Below, one piece after another: positions 32,641-42,179 of a DNA stretch of 64,000 bases. The DNA lies in contig JAWZYU010000013.1 of assembly GCA_038380435.1 (NCBI GenBank), forward strand, positions 61,344,946-61,408,945, given 5' to 3'. Position 1 is the first letter of the stretch, and each line of letters starts with the position of its first letter. Source of the DNA: Ryuthela nishihirai. Its lineage: Eukaryota > Arthropoda > Arachnida > Araneae > Heptathelidae. The notes beneath the pieces are model-generated. The model was not told where the DNA came from. It was given only the letters and a program-made list of their open reading frames with translations, and ran no database searches. The translations under genes were made by a program, and so were the position numbers.

Positions 32641-32844
32641 ATTGGATCTAAATACATTAAGTAACACATACACGAAATGAAATAAAGTAAATGAGTACTA
32701 AAATTTTGTTTCTTATTTTTTGTATCTACCTTGACATTCTGGATTTCTCACAGTCTGAAAAGCCTCGGAAAAGGTTGTTTATTTTGGGGGCCGCAAAAGG
32801 AGTCTGAAAAAGCCTGCTCTATACTAGTGTGCAATTGGCTTAGA
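32641..32844. other. Spacer
   Basis: No supported feature. Confidence 0.5.
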
Positions 32845-33001
32845 GTGAATGGCAACAGTTGACACTATGAGACTGCGCAGTTCACAATTCGACATTTCTG
32901 AAACATAAGTCAGGTCTGTTGAGTGATCATCTATCTATGATCTGTGTGAAGTGTCAAATCATCAACTGCGCAGTCTCAAAGTCTCTCCAGTTGCCATTCA
33001 C
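32845..33001. mobile_element. Fold-back (MITE-like) element, 157 bp
   Basis: Arms of about 50 bp are inverted: GTGAATGGCAAC at the left end pairs with GTTGCCATTCAC at the right, and further in GAGACTGCGCAGTT pairs with AACTGCGCAGTCTC. The arms differ by a few substitutions. It abuts the next SINE-A fragment. Confidence 0.78.
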
Positions 33002-33004
33002 CTG

Positions 33005-33097
33005 GGTTGTTTGGGTTGTTTTACCTCTGAACGGCACTATTTTACATACAATACACTAAATTGCCAGGTCACAAGGACCCCGATGGCTTAGAGAAGT
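33005..33097 (-). mobile_element. SINE-A fragment (3' end)
   Basis: Only the last ~90 bp of the family: GGGTTGTTTTACCTCTGA, CTAAATTGCCAGGTCACAAG and GACCCCGATGGCTTAGAGAA in plus-strand reading. It ends abruptly at GTCACTAACC. Confidence 0.9.
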
Positions 33098-33405
33098 CAC
33101 TAACCTGCACCACTGCTAGCTAACTATAAACATTTGAAGTTATTTTTTTCCTCCCGTTCTGTCGGTAGAAATCAAACATTTCATTTCAAAACCATAAGAA
33201 GCAAAAGAATTGTAAAAAAAAATTAATTGTATCGTTGAGAAAGCGAGAAATGAGGAAAAGAAATAGCTGCAAAAAACACTGTACTCATTTCTGCCACAAC
33301 AGCCAGAAATAGTCTTACCATGTACGTGTGAAATAGTGTGTCGCTTAGCTTCGTTCATTACTTCTCATACAACATACAAACAGGTACAGTTTTCCCGCTG
33401 GTTTA
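33098..33405. other. Spacer between SINE-A copies
   Basis: No supported gene. The 72-codon minus frame at 33140-33358 has no recognisable features. Confidence 0.45.
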
Positions 33406-33786
33406 GGTTGGGTTGTTTTATCTCCGAGTACTCTTCTTGCACACAATGAGCTAAATGGCCAGGTCACAAGGACCACGAAGGTTCAGAGAAGGTTGGGGGA
33501 GGGGACCCACTGGAACAGCTGTTGGGAGACAAATGGTAGCCTCCCGTCAATGCCATCCAGCGTGTTCTTTAACGTGCACAGGTATGGCTCTCCCGTACAC
33601 GGGCTCACGGCTTAACGTACCATCCGATGGACGGCGGCCTTTCCAAGCCCATCGATGTCCCCTACTGACCATGGGCAGAGAGGAAAGTTTTGTGGAGATT
33701 AATCTCAACGCTGACCCAGCTGGGACTCGAACCTGGGAACTGCAAATTACGAGCCTGGCACGCTACGGACTGAGCCACCCCCGCTC
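33406..33786 (-). mobile_element. SINE-A copy 6, full length
   Basis: Minus strand, with 3' end (GGTTGGGTTGTTTTATC in plus reading) at 33406 and tRNA-like head ending in GAGCCACCCCCGC near 33786. A 205-codon frame crosses this and the next copy and is a by-product. Confidence 0.92.
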
Positions 33787-34088
33787 CAGGTTGGGGGGAG
33801 GGGACCCACTGGACAGCTTTTGGAAGACAGATGGTAGTATCCCGTCAATGCCATCCAACGTGTTCTTTAAAGTGCACAGGGTATGGCGCTCCCACACAAG
33901 GGGCCACGGCTTGGCGTCCCATCCGACGGACATTGGCTTTTCCATGCCCATCGGTGTACCCTACAGACCGAGGGCAGGGCGGGGAATTTGCGGAGATAAA
34001 TCTCAACGATGGCCCAGTTCTGAAACTCGACCTGGGAACCGCATATTAGGAGCCTGGAGCACTACTGACTGAGCTCCCTTCCCTCCCC
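33787..34088 (-). mobile_element. SINE-A copy 7, tandem partner lacking its 3' end
   Basis: Begins directly at the end of copy 6 with AGGTTGGGGGGAGGGGACCC, so the ~90 bp 3' part is absent. It continues through GACGGACATTGGCTTTTCC to a decayed head (GAGCCTGGAGCACTACTGAC). The head-to-tail join suggests recombination between copies or insertion into the end of another SINE. Confidence 0.9.
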
Positions 34089-34167
34089 GGTTCAGCAATC
34101 ACTTGCGCTATCGTACTGACTACTTAACCTTATGGGCTAGTGGCCAAAATAATTTTTAAAAAACGAC
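34089..34167. other. Short spacer
   Basis: No supported feature. Confidence 0.5.
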
Positions 34168-34235
34168 TCCTAAGCGTCCTCTATTCCTTTGCAGGCAAAT
34201 TCCAGCAGCTTTAAAGGCTGAAAAAGAAATTCTTA
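34168..34235 (+). other. Acceptor-like cassette 1
   Basis: A pyrimidine-rich run ending in AG (CCTCTATTCCTTTGCAG, AG at 34193-34194) is followed by GCAAATTCCAGCAGCTTTAA. It matches the cassettes at 34692 and 37837 on both sides of the AG. Read as an exon it gives ANSSSFKG and a stop. Either a decayed repeat or a duplicated terminal exon. Confidence 0.4.
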
Positions 34236-34664
34236 AACATAAATCGGCAGATCTAATTCATATTTTAACTTTTAAATAAAAAACACAGTAAAACGTTCTA
34301 GTTTTTCCGCACAGTTCTCTTATCACTCTACATCCTCACAGTACAAACAATAAGATGCTAAATTATCATACTGACAGAAGATGTCCAACACAATTATGGC
34401 AGTTCTTTCTAAGCATTCCAGGGTGTCAAATTCTCAACTATTAAACTAATATTATTGATTCAGAATTTTACTAAATCTGCTAAATGTTACGTATCAAATC
34501 TCTCTGCATTAGATCTTTTCTGATTATTTTTACTCCTTATTTCTGAAAGCATAATACTAAACAGATCTTCAACATAGTGTAATGCATTTATCTCTCATTT
34601 CACAATTTCATTGCCGCTCATACATATGTTATATAATGCTCGAAATATCCAATGAATTTCAAAA
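34236..34664. other. AT-rich spacer
   Basis: No supported feature. Confidence 0.5.
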
Positions 34665-34800
34665 GTCCTAAGTTCCCTTTGTTCTCTTGCAGGCAAAATC
34701 CAGCAGCTTTGCTTTGACGGCTGGTAAAGAAATTGTGAAAAGCCTTGAGCTTTCTTAATGTTTCCTTAGAACCTTTTCTTGAAGGGTCCGTAAGGGCCCT
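34665..34800 (+). other. Acceptor-like cassette 2
   Basis: CCCTTTGTTCTCTTGCAG (AG at 34691-34692) is followed by GCAAAATCCAGCAGCTTTGC. The exon-like reading is AKSSSFALTAGKEIVKSLEL and then Ser-stop. Homology to cassette 3 continues about 100 bp past the stop (TTAATGTTTCCTTAG versus TCAATGTTTCTTTAA). A GC-rich stretch with ORF-like sequence follows at 34780-34925. Confidence 0.4.
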
Positions 34801-35970
34801 TCATTTGCTGCAGGCCCCCCAAGCCTTCTCCGCAAGCCTTCTTGGTGGCTCCCCTGGGAGGTTCCGTTGCCCAAGAAGGAGGCTCGATACAAATGGGCCG
34901 CCGGGTCGAGACGGCTGCATACAAAAAGATAGGTAAGGATTTGCTTTTATTTCAATTTCATTTTTATTCTTTGCTTTCCATTCAAGTTGCAAATAGTCTT
35001 CTTACAACTTCAGTTTAAATTGATGCAATGCATTATAGATCTAAATATTATTCGCATTTTTAAATTGATGTTTCTTAGCAATGATATTTTACAAATGTTA
35101 TTAGATTAATTATAATCATACTGCGAACACATAAAATCTAAATTTTGTATTATTGATGGATTTAAATATTATGCCTCAGATGAATCTTTGTTATCAATAG
35201 TAAAGACACACCTTTCTTCTAAAGAGAAAATGAGTCTCCCGAAGTACCAAAGGAAGCGACATCTCCTGATGTTTTAACCACTCAACTAACAACAGCTAGT
35301 TCATTTTTAACTAATTGTGATTATAAATCTTCCCGCATATTTTTATCGCTCTTGGCGCCATCTATGATCGGGAGCCGTCGAACTTTCAACATTGCCACCA
35401 ATGAAAAGAGAGTTAAAAAGTGGAATAGCACTGATAGATTAATGGTTAGATCCCATGGCATATATTCAGAAGACGATTAGAATCCCACTCAGGGAGAAAC
35501 CTCATTTTTTAGCAAAAATATTTCTCGAAATTTTGTTAGTGTTTTTACTGCTTGAAATTTTCCGCTTGAAAGATAAAGAGTGCTTTGCCCTCTTTTGGTA
35601 CAAGGCGAGGTTGAGAAGTCCTCAAATCTGGGAAGGTAATCACTGGATATGAAAATAGGATGTCGTCTTCAATTGTATCAATTAGATCTCTGCTGTACAG
35701 AGGATAAAGTTTTGCCAATGCTTAATATCCCATGTGAAAGACATCAGCTAATTCTAATGCCATTTATTTTATCTCTTTCATCAAGTGCTCAAATCAAACT
35801 TTATACTTAGAGCTTGGTACCCTACGTACTTACTAGAATTAATGCAATACTTCGACGAATTAACAAGGTACTTTATAATAAGAATTATTGGGATGATTAT
35901 CATAATGAACTATATACATTAGATAAGCTCACAGAACCAAAGAAATTAACAGAAGTGATTTCTTTTTTTC
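34801..35970. other. GC-rich patch, then AT-rich DNA
   Basis: 34801-34925 is GC-rich (CTGCAGGCCCCCCAAGCC and following) and unlike its surroundings; short frames exist on both strands but no family is recognised. From 34930 onwards the sequence is AT-rich with no supported gene. Confidence 0.45.
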
Positions 35971-36165
35971 GTTCCGTGGCCGAGTGGTTAGCGCGCTTGG
36001 CTACTGATCTAAGGGACCCGCGTTCGAACCCCGGATAAGGTATGGACGTTAGTGTCGTTTTTCTGCTGAGATCCTACAATCCTCGCAGACCTTCTACTAT
36101 GGCATATAAACTGACAGGCTCCTGTCAGACTTTTGTGGCAAGCAGCTGCTTGAGGGAGATTAATT
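35971..36165 (+). mobile_element. SINE-B copy, full length
   Basis: The head is the best preserved of the family: GTGGCCGAGTGGTTAGCGCG and GCGTTCGAACCCCGGATAAG. The body has CTTCTACTATGGCATATAAA. The 3' domain has a perfect CTGACAGG-CT-CCTGTCAG inverted repeat and CAAGCAGCTGCTTGAGGG. Confidence 0.93.
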
Positions 36166-36263
36166 TTTTTATTTTTATATAACTGAATCAGAATCCTAAT
36201 AAATAAAAATCTATTCAATTCGTGTGTTAAAAAATTATAATCCCCATACTTAGAAAACGACAA
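36166..36263. other. Short spacer
   Basis: No supported feature. Confidence 0.5.
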
Positions 36264-36636
36264 GATACACTATGGTTCAGTGGGTAGCGCGCCAGACTCG
36301 TCATCTGCAGTTCAGAGATTCGAGTCCCAACTGGGCCAGCGTTGAGAATTTTCTCCATTAAACCCCATTCTGTCCACGGTGATAAGAGACATCATTGGGC
36401 TTGGAGAGGATACCGTCCGTCCGATGCGACATTAAACCGTAACGCTGTGTGCAGGAGAGAGCCGTACCCTGTGCACATTAAATAATTCGCTGTATGACCT
36501 TGACGGGAGGTTACCCTCTGTCTCCTAACAGTTGTTCCTTTCCCCATCTTTTCTCTGAGGCTTTGCGTTCGTGCCCTGGCCATTTGGCTCATTCTATGCA
36601 AAAGAAAGGGGGCGCTCAGAGATGAAAAGAACAGAA
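36264..36636 (+). mobile_element. SINE-A copy 8, diverged
   Basis: Plus-strand SINE-A with head GGTTCAGTGGGTAGCGCGCC and B-box GATTCGAGTCCC. The body retains GCGACATTAAACCGTAA, GTACCCTGTGCACATTAAA and the 3' GGCGCTCAGAG. It has more substitutions than other copies, so it is an old insertion. Confidence 0.9.
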
Positions 36637-37809
36637 ACGGACTTAGACTACCTTCCAACGTGTATTGCAGCATTTCCATGTTGTGCGAATAGAAATCCAC
36701 GTTAAAAGCTAACTTTTAAAAAAAGCTTTTACAGAAAAATGCCTCTGAAAATAAATTGAAGATCTGATTTAAAATTCTCCAAATTTCGATTTTCAACAAT
36801 GTTTGTTTTAATATAAAAGAAGAGAAATTGAAATTCTAATAGTTAACGGCAGGCGATGTTGTAACACTCATCCTAAACATTGTTCCCTCAAAATAACTAA
36901 AAAATTGAAAAAATCATCACATTTTTTCAAACGTCACATTTCTTTCTGTAAAAGTTTCCTTATCAATAATTATTACATGGGCTTTAATTCACTTTTCACA
37001 TAAGCTTTTATAATTAGTTTATTAATGATTTCAAAATATTCATAAAATTGCATTAAGACAAAAAATACATGAAGTATTGTGTATTGCATATTATTAGTAC
37101 GTAGGAATTACGTAACTGAAACTAAATATATAAATATTATATAATTGTATCGCGTTTCTGTTTGAAACAATCAAGTGATCAATGAATTTTTTGTGTCTGT
37201 GTGTAACATTGAAACAAAATAACATTATATTTATAAGAAACTTGGAACCCAAAAGTGGTGGAAATTGAGAAAAAGTGTCTTCGATTCGTTTGTCCATTTT
37301 CACGGGGGAGGGGGGGGGGGGGAGGAGGAAAGAATCGCAGTTGAAATTCATATTGGTGAAGACTCGGCTTGTGATTGGCTCCTCATTTGGCGGGAAACAT
37401 TTATGTCTTGCTATGATTACTTAATTCGATTTCAAAGCAGAATCTAATTGCTTCTCCATTGGAATAGTTTTGGATGAACTTTTTTATTACATTTGATTAT
37501 ACTTCCTCATTTCATAAAGCGATCACATGACAAGAATGTCAGGAAATTGTTTGTTTGAGAGTTGAACCTCATTAAACATTCACCAATAGCTGTCAGTAAT
37601 TAATAATAATCTGGACCAAGTAGTTCAGTCAGTAACGTATCAGTCTCGTTTTCAGTTTCAATCTGTGATCTATTCAGCAGGAATAGAAGCAGGAAAATTA
37701 AATTTATATGATTAAGATTGATACTTATGTATGATATGATGTTCTCTTCTGAACTGTAATAGTTATCATTTACATCTTTTGAAATGAGAACCTGTTTCAA
37801 ACATGAATT
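36637..37809. other. No gene recognised
   Basis: AT-rich. A G-rich run (GGGGGAGGGGGGGGGGGGG, about 37304-37322) gives the false frames seen on both strands here. Confidence 0.5.
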
Positions 37810-37960
37810 CTGAATTTCTTTTGCTTCTCTTTTTCAGTGAAATCCAGCAGCGATGAAGCTGGTAATGGAAATTAGTAAAAGCTTTATGCTTCCTCAATGT
37901 TTCTTTAATTTCTTTTCAAATGGGGGCAAGGCATATGCTCGCTCCTTTATTTGTGGCCGA
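37810..37960 (+). other. Acceptor-like cassette 3
   Basis: TTTCTTTTGCTTCTCTTTTTCAG (shown as TGCTTCTCTTTTTCAG, AG at 37836-37837) is followed by TGAAATCCAGCAGCGATGAA. The exon-like reading is KSSSDEAGNGN and a stop. It matches cassettes 1 and 2 at ATCCAGCAGC and in the downstream CTTCCTCAATGTTTCTTTAA segment. Confidence 0.4.
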
Positions 37961-38224
37961 ATCCCGAACCATTCTCGGCACAACTCCCAGGTCTGTGTTT
38001 TTTTGGCATTTTGGAATTTTTTTATCATCTTTTGCTATGTGTTATTTTCGTTTTTTTAATAAAAAATAGTTTTTTATGAGTTTTTTCCTTTCATGTTTTG
38101 TTTTTTTAATAAAAAAGTTTTTTATATAATTTGCTTTTTATTTTCCAATTGCTGACTTTTCGTTTTTTTAACAAAAAATAGTTTTTATGCAATTTGTTTT
38201 ATTTTACATGACTTTTCGTTTTTT
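37961..38224. other. T-rich region with a short repeat
   Basis: TTTTCGTTTTTTTAAYAAAAA-type units recur three to four times between 38040 and 38225, a decayed low-complexity array. Confidence 0.6.
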
Positions 38225-38400
38225 TTCGTTTGTCCTTGAGCCGCCAACAAGGCTCGGGTTCGAATCCTGGATAAGGCATGGACGTCTGCTTCTCAAAATC
38301 CAACCTCAACGTCCCCGTGCGTGAGAGGTGGGCAACGTCATTGGCTGACCATTTCTCGATCTCCCTCTTAAAAGACAAATAAAAAGAAGCTCAGCTGATG
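38225..38400 (+). mobile_element. Partial tRNA-derived SINE related to SINE-B
   Basis: T-arm/B-box GGGTTCGAATCCTGGATAAG then GGCATGGACGTCTGCTTCTC, the same order as SINE-B (CCCCGGATAAGGTATGGACG), but a different body (CCCCGTGCGTGAGAGGTGGG, then CAGCTGATGACGGCTAATGA). The A-box half is lost. A second tRNA-SINE subfamily is likely. Confidence 0.6.
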
Positions 38401-38746
38401 ACGGCTAATGAGGCTCTGGTCGAATTCTTTTCTAATTCCCTTTTTTATTTCAGCTATGAGTTGGCTTGCAAAAAATGAATTGTTCTTCAATGAAGGGAGG
38501 AAATAAAGTAACACAATTCCCTATTAATTATCTCCGCAACAATTATGTGTATAGAACTTCAGTTCAGGAATATACAGAGTCTTTAGAGAATAAACTTCCC
38601 GACAGTAGAATTGAAAACATTTCCACATACCTCTTTCAAGACACACAAGGCGATAATTAAGTTGTTTAAATTGTTATTCTCTTTATGAGGTTAAAACGTG
38701 TCTGCGGATAATTTGATTAGCATCTTTTTATTTTCATATATACATC
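38401..38746. other. No gene recognised
   Basis: A further pyrimidine tract ending in AG (TTCCCTTTTTTATTTCAG at about 38436-38453) precedes CTATGAGTTGGC, but no homology to the three cassettes is visible. The 64-codon frame at 38466 is unsupported. Confidence 0.4.
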
Positions 38747-38907
38747 CTCATCATCCTCAAGCAGCCATGGGCTACGGAGGTCCAACCAGACTGTGTCATT
38801 AAGTTCTCCAAGCTCATCTGTCCTGAGCTACAACTGCTGCATCTGGCCACTGAACATCAATTCTAAAGGTCCTGTTTGACATTGTCTGCCCACCGCATCT
38901 TACGTAT

Positions 38908-39792
38908 TCACCTCTTTCTGAGGCCTTTAGACACACTGTTCATAACCCTATTCGCCAATCTATAATTATTCATACGTGCAACATGGCCAAACCAACGGAG
39001 TCTCACTCTGCACAATATGCTGCTTAAAGGAGGTTGCAAACTCCTTTGCCTAACCTCATCATTAGTTACAAAGTTGAACCACCTAATGCCCAAGATACTG
39101 CGTAAGCATCTGGAATCAAAAGCATCTAGTTTACTGTTATCTTGTTTACAAAGTGTCCAAGTTTCACTGCCATAACTAACCCTAGAGAGAACCAAACTAT
39201 TATACAGTCTAATTTTAGTCTTTAGGTGTATACGCCTATTTCTCCACACTCTCCATAGATTCTTAAAAGTCCAGGCAGCAATCCCTATTCGTCTGTTAAT
39301 CTCATGCCGCACATCACCATTATCTGTTACATAGCTCCCAAGATAATTAAACTGTGACACCTGCTCAAGACTGCAACCATTCAGATTAACTGAATCACAG
39401 CCTGCCTGACCAATTTTCATCACTTTAGTTTTCTCTCTGTTTATAACCAAACCTACTCTACTACCAGTCTCATCAACAGCTCGAATGAAAGAGTTCATCT
39501 CATCAACATCATTTGCCAAAAGGGCTAAATCATCAGCATAATCTAAATCAGAAATTTTCGTATCTCCAGCCCATTTAAGGCCAAAATCTTTCCCTTGAAG
39601 TGAATTTTGCATAACATAATCAATAACCAAGCTAAAGAGAAAAGGAGACAAAATGCATCCTTGTCGAACACCAGAAGTAATGCTAAACCAATTGTTACAA
39701 GTCAGTATTAAAAGTAAAATTTTTAACCCTAGCACAACACTTTTTAAGTTTAAGATGCAAGACACTTTTAACAAGATAATGGTCAGATCCAA
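38908..39792 (-). pseudogene. LINE copy D RT C-terminal half fused across a deletion
   Basis: A 294-codon open frame. Its first ~33 codons are endonuclease-linker sequence read out of the family frame. From about residue 34 it is authentic RT: NNWFSITSGVRQGCILS, LDYADDLALLAND (catalytic YADD at 39529-39540) and EKTKVMKIGQAGC. A C-terminal domain typical of this LINE type follows, with RIGIAAWTFKNLWRVWRNRR, SYGSETWTLCKQDNSK and LRWFGHVARMNNYRLANR. The length is an accident of the deletion, so it is not a functional polymerase: the finger and palm motifs before GVRQGC are absent. Confidence 0.9.
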
Positions 39793-40573
39793 TTTCAGCT
39801 CCCCTATATAACCTGGTATTCCTAACAGAACTAGCCCATTTGCTGTTAATTAATATATAATCATTTCCTTATGCAGCCCATCAGGTGAAACCATGTGTAC
39901 TTATGTATGTCGCAGTGTTTGTAATAAGTGTTAGTTATTCTGAATTCACTGAGTGTACTTACCTGTAGGAGACGTTGCCCATTGCCATTGCAGCTACCAA
40001 TACCAAAAGGACCTATTATTCCTCCCCAAAGGTCAGAGTCACTACCAACTTTGGCATTGAAGTCACTTAGAACAAGGGTAATATCTCCTTTCTTGACAGA
40101 ATTCAAAATACCTGAAGTTGTCCGTAAAACCTATCCTTCTCATCCTCATCGGCATCCTCAGTGGGGGCATAACAGCAGATAACATTCAGGTCTTTAACGT
40201 TTGTCTGAAATTTTGCTGTAAGAAACCTTTCATTAATGCACTCATATCCTAGAAGAGCATCACTAGCGTGTCTGCTGAGAAGCAGACCCACGCCTTGGTG
40301 ATGCTTATTATCGTCTCTCTCCTGAAAAGAGAAATTTAAGATTATTTTTAAGAATCTGATCTTTATCTGTCCATCTGTCTCTTGCAAGCCGAGCATATCT
40401 AAATTATAATGGTGGAATTCTTGTGTGAGGACATTAAGAGAAGAAGCTCTGTGCAGAGTCCTCACATTCCAACTACCTATGGAGAGAAAATGGTAAGTGG
40501 GATGTTTAAAGAAACTATGTTTATTGAGAGAGGGAATGCGGACAATATCAAACAGTCCCCTAATCGCAGGCAT
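39793..40573 (-). pseudogene. LINE copy D endonuclease region
   Basis: Starts at ATG 40573 with MPAIRGLFDIVRIPSLNKHS, then IGSWNVRTL and LDMLGLQETD, where a deleted base alters the family's ETRW. It continues as CCYAPTEDADEDEKDRFYGQ. A frameshift near 40105 moves to VKKGDITLVLSDFNAKVG (the family has LGDFN), and another near 39870 to YRGAEIGSDH. An AP-endonuclease-like nickase by family. Confidence 0.9.
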
Positions 40574-40725
40574 GGGACAAAGACCCGTTCCCCCACTATT
40601 AAAGGCTTAAGCCATCTACACTGGAAGACTTCCTGCAATGTAGAATTTGATGATGCCAGTAGAAGCAAAGAGTTCAGGTGCCTGTGATGACCTCTGTTCA
40701 GGATTATCCACCAGCTGATAAACAT
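40477..40725 (-). CDS. Upstream overlapping frame of the RTE-like LINE (copy D)
   Basis: An 82-codon ATG-initiated frame, MFISWWIILNRGHHRHLNSL onward, ends TIFSP. It overlaps the start of the endonuclease frame in another phase. Copy A has the same 82-codon frame with few changes; copy B has a stop at codon 6. It may be a small ORF1 or 5' UTR sequence open by chance. Confidence 0.3.
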   Translation of the reverse strand: MFISWWIILNRGHHRHLNSLLLLASSNSTLQEVFQCRWLKPLIVGERVFVPCLRLGDCLILSAFPLSINIVSLNIPLTIFSP

Positions 40726-41145
40726 ATCCTGTGAATCTATTCACTTGTGGCTGTCAACCCACAAACAAACAGAAAACACAGCGGAAGATTTTCCCTCTTC
40801 AGAAGCCCACCAGTGCAGCAAATTCATAATCCATAATCAAGCTCAGAGCCATATATCTGTCCCGTCCAGTGGGTTTATATGGTCAGCACCAGGACCCTGT
40901 GTGGTTGACCACTCCTCAGCAGGGTAGAAAAAAAAGAAAAGTAGTCAGAGTTGTCCAGATCAGTAGGCCACACTAATCTTTCAGCCCTCCACTTCCGTTC
41001 ACTTCCACAAGAGAGTATCTCTTTTGAAAGATACTAACAGCCTGCATGAACGAGAAGGAGGGGTTGGTGTTAGGCCTGACCGGTTCTATGCATCATCACA
41101 GGAGATTGGTGCATAGCTCTTCTTCTAGTGACTACCTAGCTATTA

Positions 41146-41515
41146 TTTACAGGTTCAAAAGAAATCTTTCCTGTAATCTAGTCTAATCAACCCCTAAAGA
41201 AATCTGAGGTTCAGCACCCCGTTAAAAATAACCTCAATGTGCCCCTGCACACCAGATAAGGAGAACAATTACCAGGATACGTGAAATTTTGAAGCTGATG
41301 GAAGAGTGCGAAACGTAAACAAGGGACGATCTCGAAAGGCAAGACGTTCAAATGACGATGGAAGTCCTGCGAAAGTGATACTCCCTGATGCTTCATAAGA
41401 TTTTTGAAATAGCCTGTAGGGCAATACTCACATGAAAGTGGTATCTGTAAAATCAGTGTTCATCGGATACGGCGTTTGAAGCGGAAGTCACACATACCCA
41501 GAGTGCTTCATGCAG
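41146..41515. other. No gene recognised
   Basis: Unique-looking sequence after the LINE 5' end. The 61-codon minus frame is unsupported. Confidence 0.45.
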
Positions 41516-41768
41516 AGCGGGATCTAAGGAGGGTGGTGCAAGGAGCCATATCCTCCCCTTTTTCAGAATGTTAGTAAGAGTAACAGAGGCAAGAAAATAT
41601 AATACTTATTTATATTTCATGAATTTTTCAATACATTTTTAAAGACCTGTAAAATGGAGGGGAAAATGTTATGCTGCATTGAAAATCCAGTCTCTTGTCA
41701 CTCCCTTTTACTTTTTGCAGCTCGGTTCTGTTTCTTCCACCCCCACTCGTTTTTTCTAGATACGGGCC
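41516..41768. mobile_element. Short MITE-like element
   Basis: The left end GAGCGGGATCTAAGGAGGG and the right end TTTTTTCTAGATACGGGCCCGC are inverted relatives (shown in part). The interior has a run of AT-rich sequence with TTATATTTCATGAATTTTTC. The same layout is seen at 51854-52032, so they are likely one family. Confidence 0.5.
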
Positions 41769-42179
41769 CGCACAGAATAGTTAGTTGCTACTCATTTCAT
41801 AGACTTTTCTAGGGCGAAGCGAAATGATACGAAGATTTTGGAATCACTTCCAACCTGTAAGAAAGTGACAATAGATAAAATACAGTGATAAAATGATCTT
41901 GAAGAAAAATTTCATGACAAAAATTTATAAAATGAATTTGAGAATGCCATTTTATTCCGACTCTATTACAGTGGGGTTGTAAGTCACGAAAGTATTAGAA
42001 TTGATAGGCGATGATACGAAAGATTTCCTATAAAGAAAAAAAAATATTAGGATTGATAGGTCATATACACGAAAGATTCCTATAAAATAATGCCTTATGA
42101 GCTACCAATGACATTCCGAGCTCTCAGATTCAACGGCCCTAGGCACGTGCCTAGTTTCCCTAGGCGAAAACGCGGCCCT
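41769..42179. other. Spacer with a short local duplication
   Basis: TATTAGAATTGATAGGCGAT near 41993 is repeated as TATTAGGATTGATAGGTCAT near 42045, each followed by ACGAAAGATT(T)CCTATAAA. No gene. Confidence 0.6.

Larger units (their letters stand above)
38747..41145 (-). mobile_element. RTE-like LINE copy D, internally deleted
   Basis: Minus-strand copy with both family ends. The 3' end at 38747-38782 has GACCTCCGTAGCCCATGGCT and then GCTTGAGGATGATGAGGATG. The 5' end at about 41145 has GCTAGGTAGTCAC. About 1.2 kb is missing inside: endonuclease-side sequence joins RT sequence near 39690, where AATTGTTACAA meets GTCAGTATTAAAAG. Otherwise it is the best-preserved sequence for the RT C-terminal half. 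Confidence 0.93.

Noticed and set aside
33455..34072. 205-codon frame as a gene
   Set aside because: Spans the SINE-A dimer and consists of SINE-derived sequence.
34745..34992. Small GC-rich frames on both strands
   Set aside because: High GC alone removes stops; no family resemblance.
37265..37447. Glycine-rich protein frame
   Set aside because: Produced by a G homopolymer; nothing conserved on either side.
38908..39792. Functional reverse transcriptase gene
   Set aside because: The frame exists only because of an internal deletion and lacks the N-terminal RT motifs.
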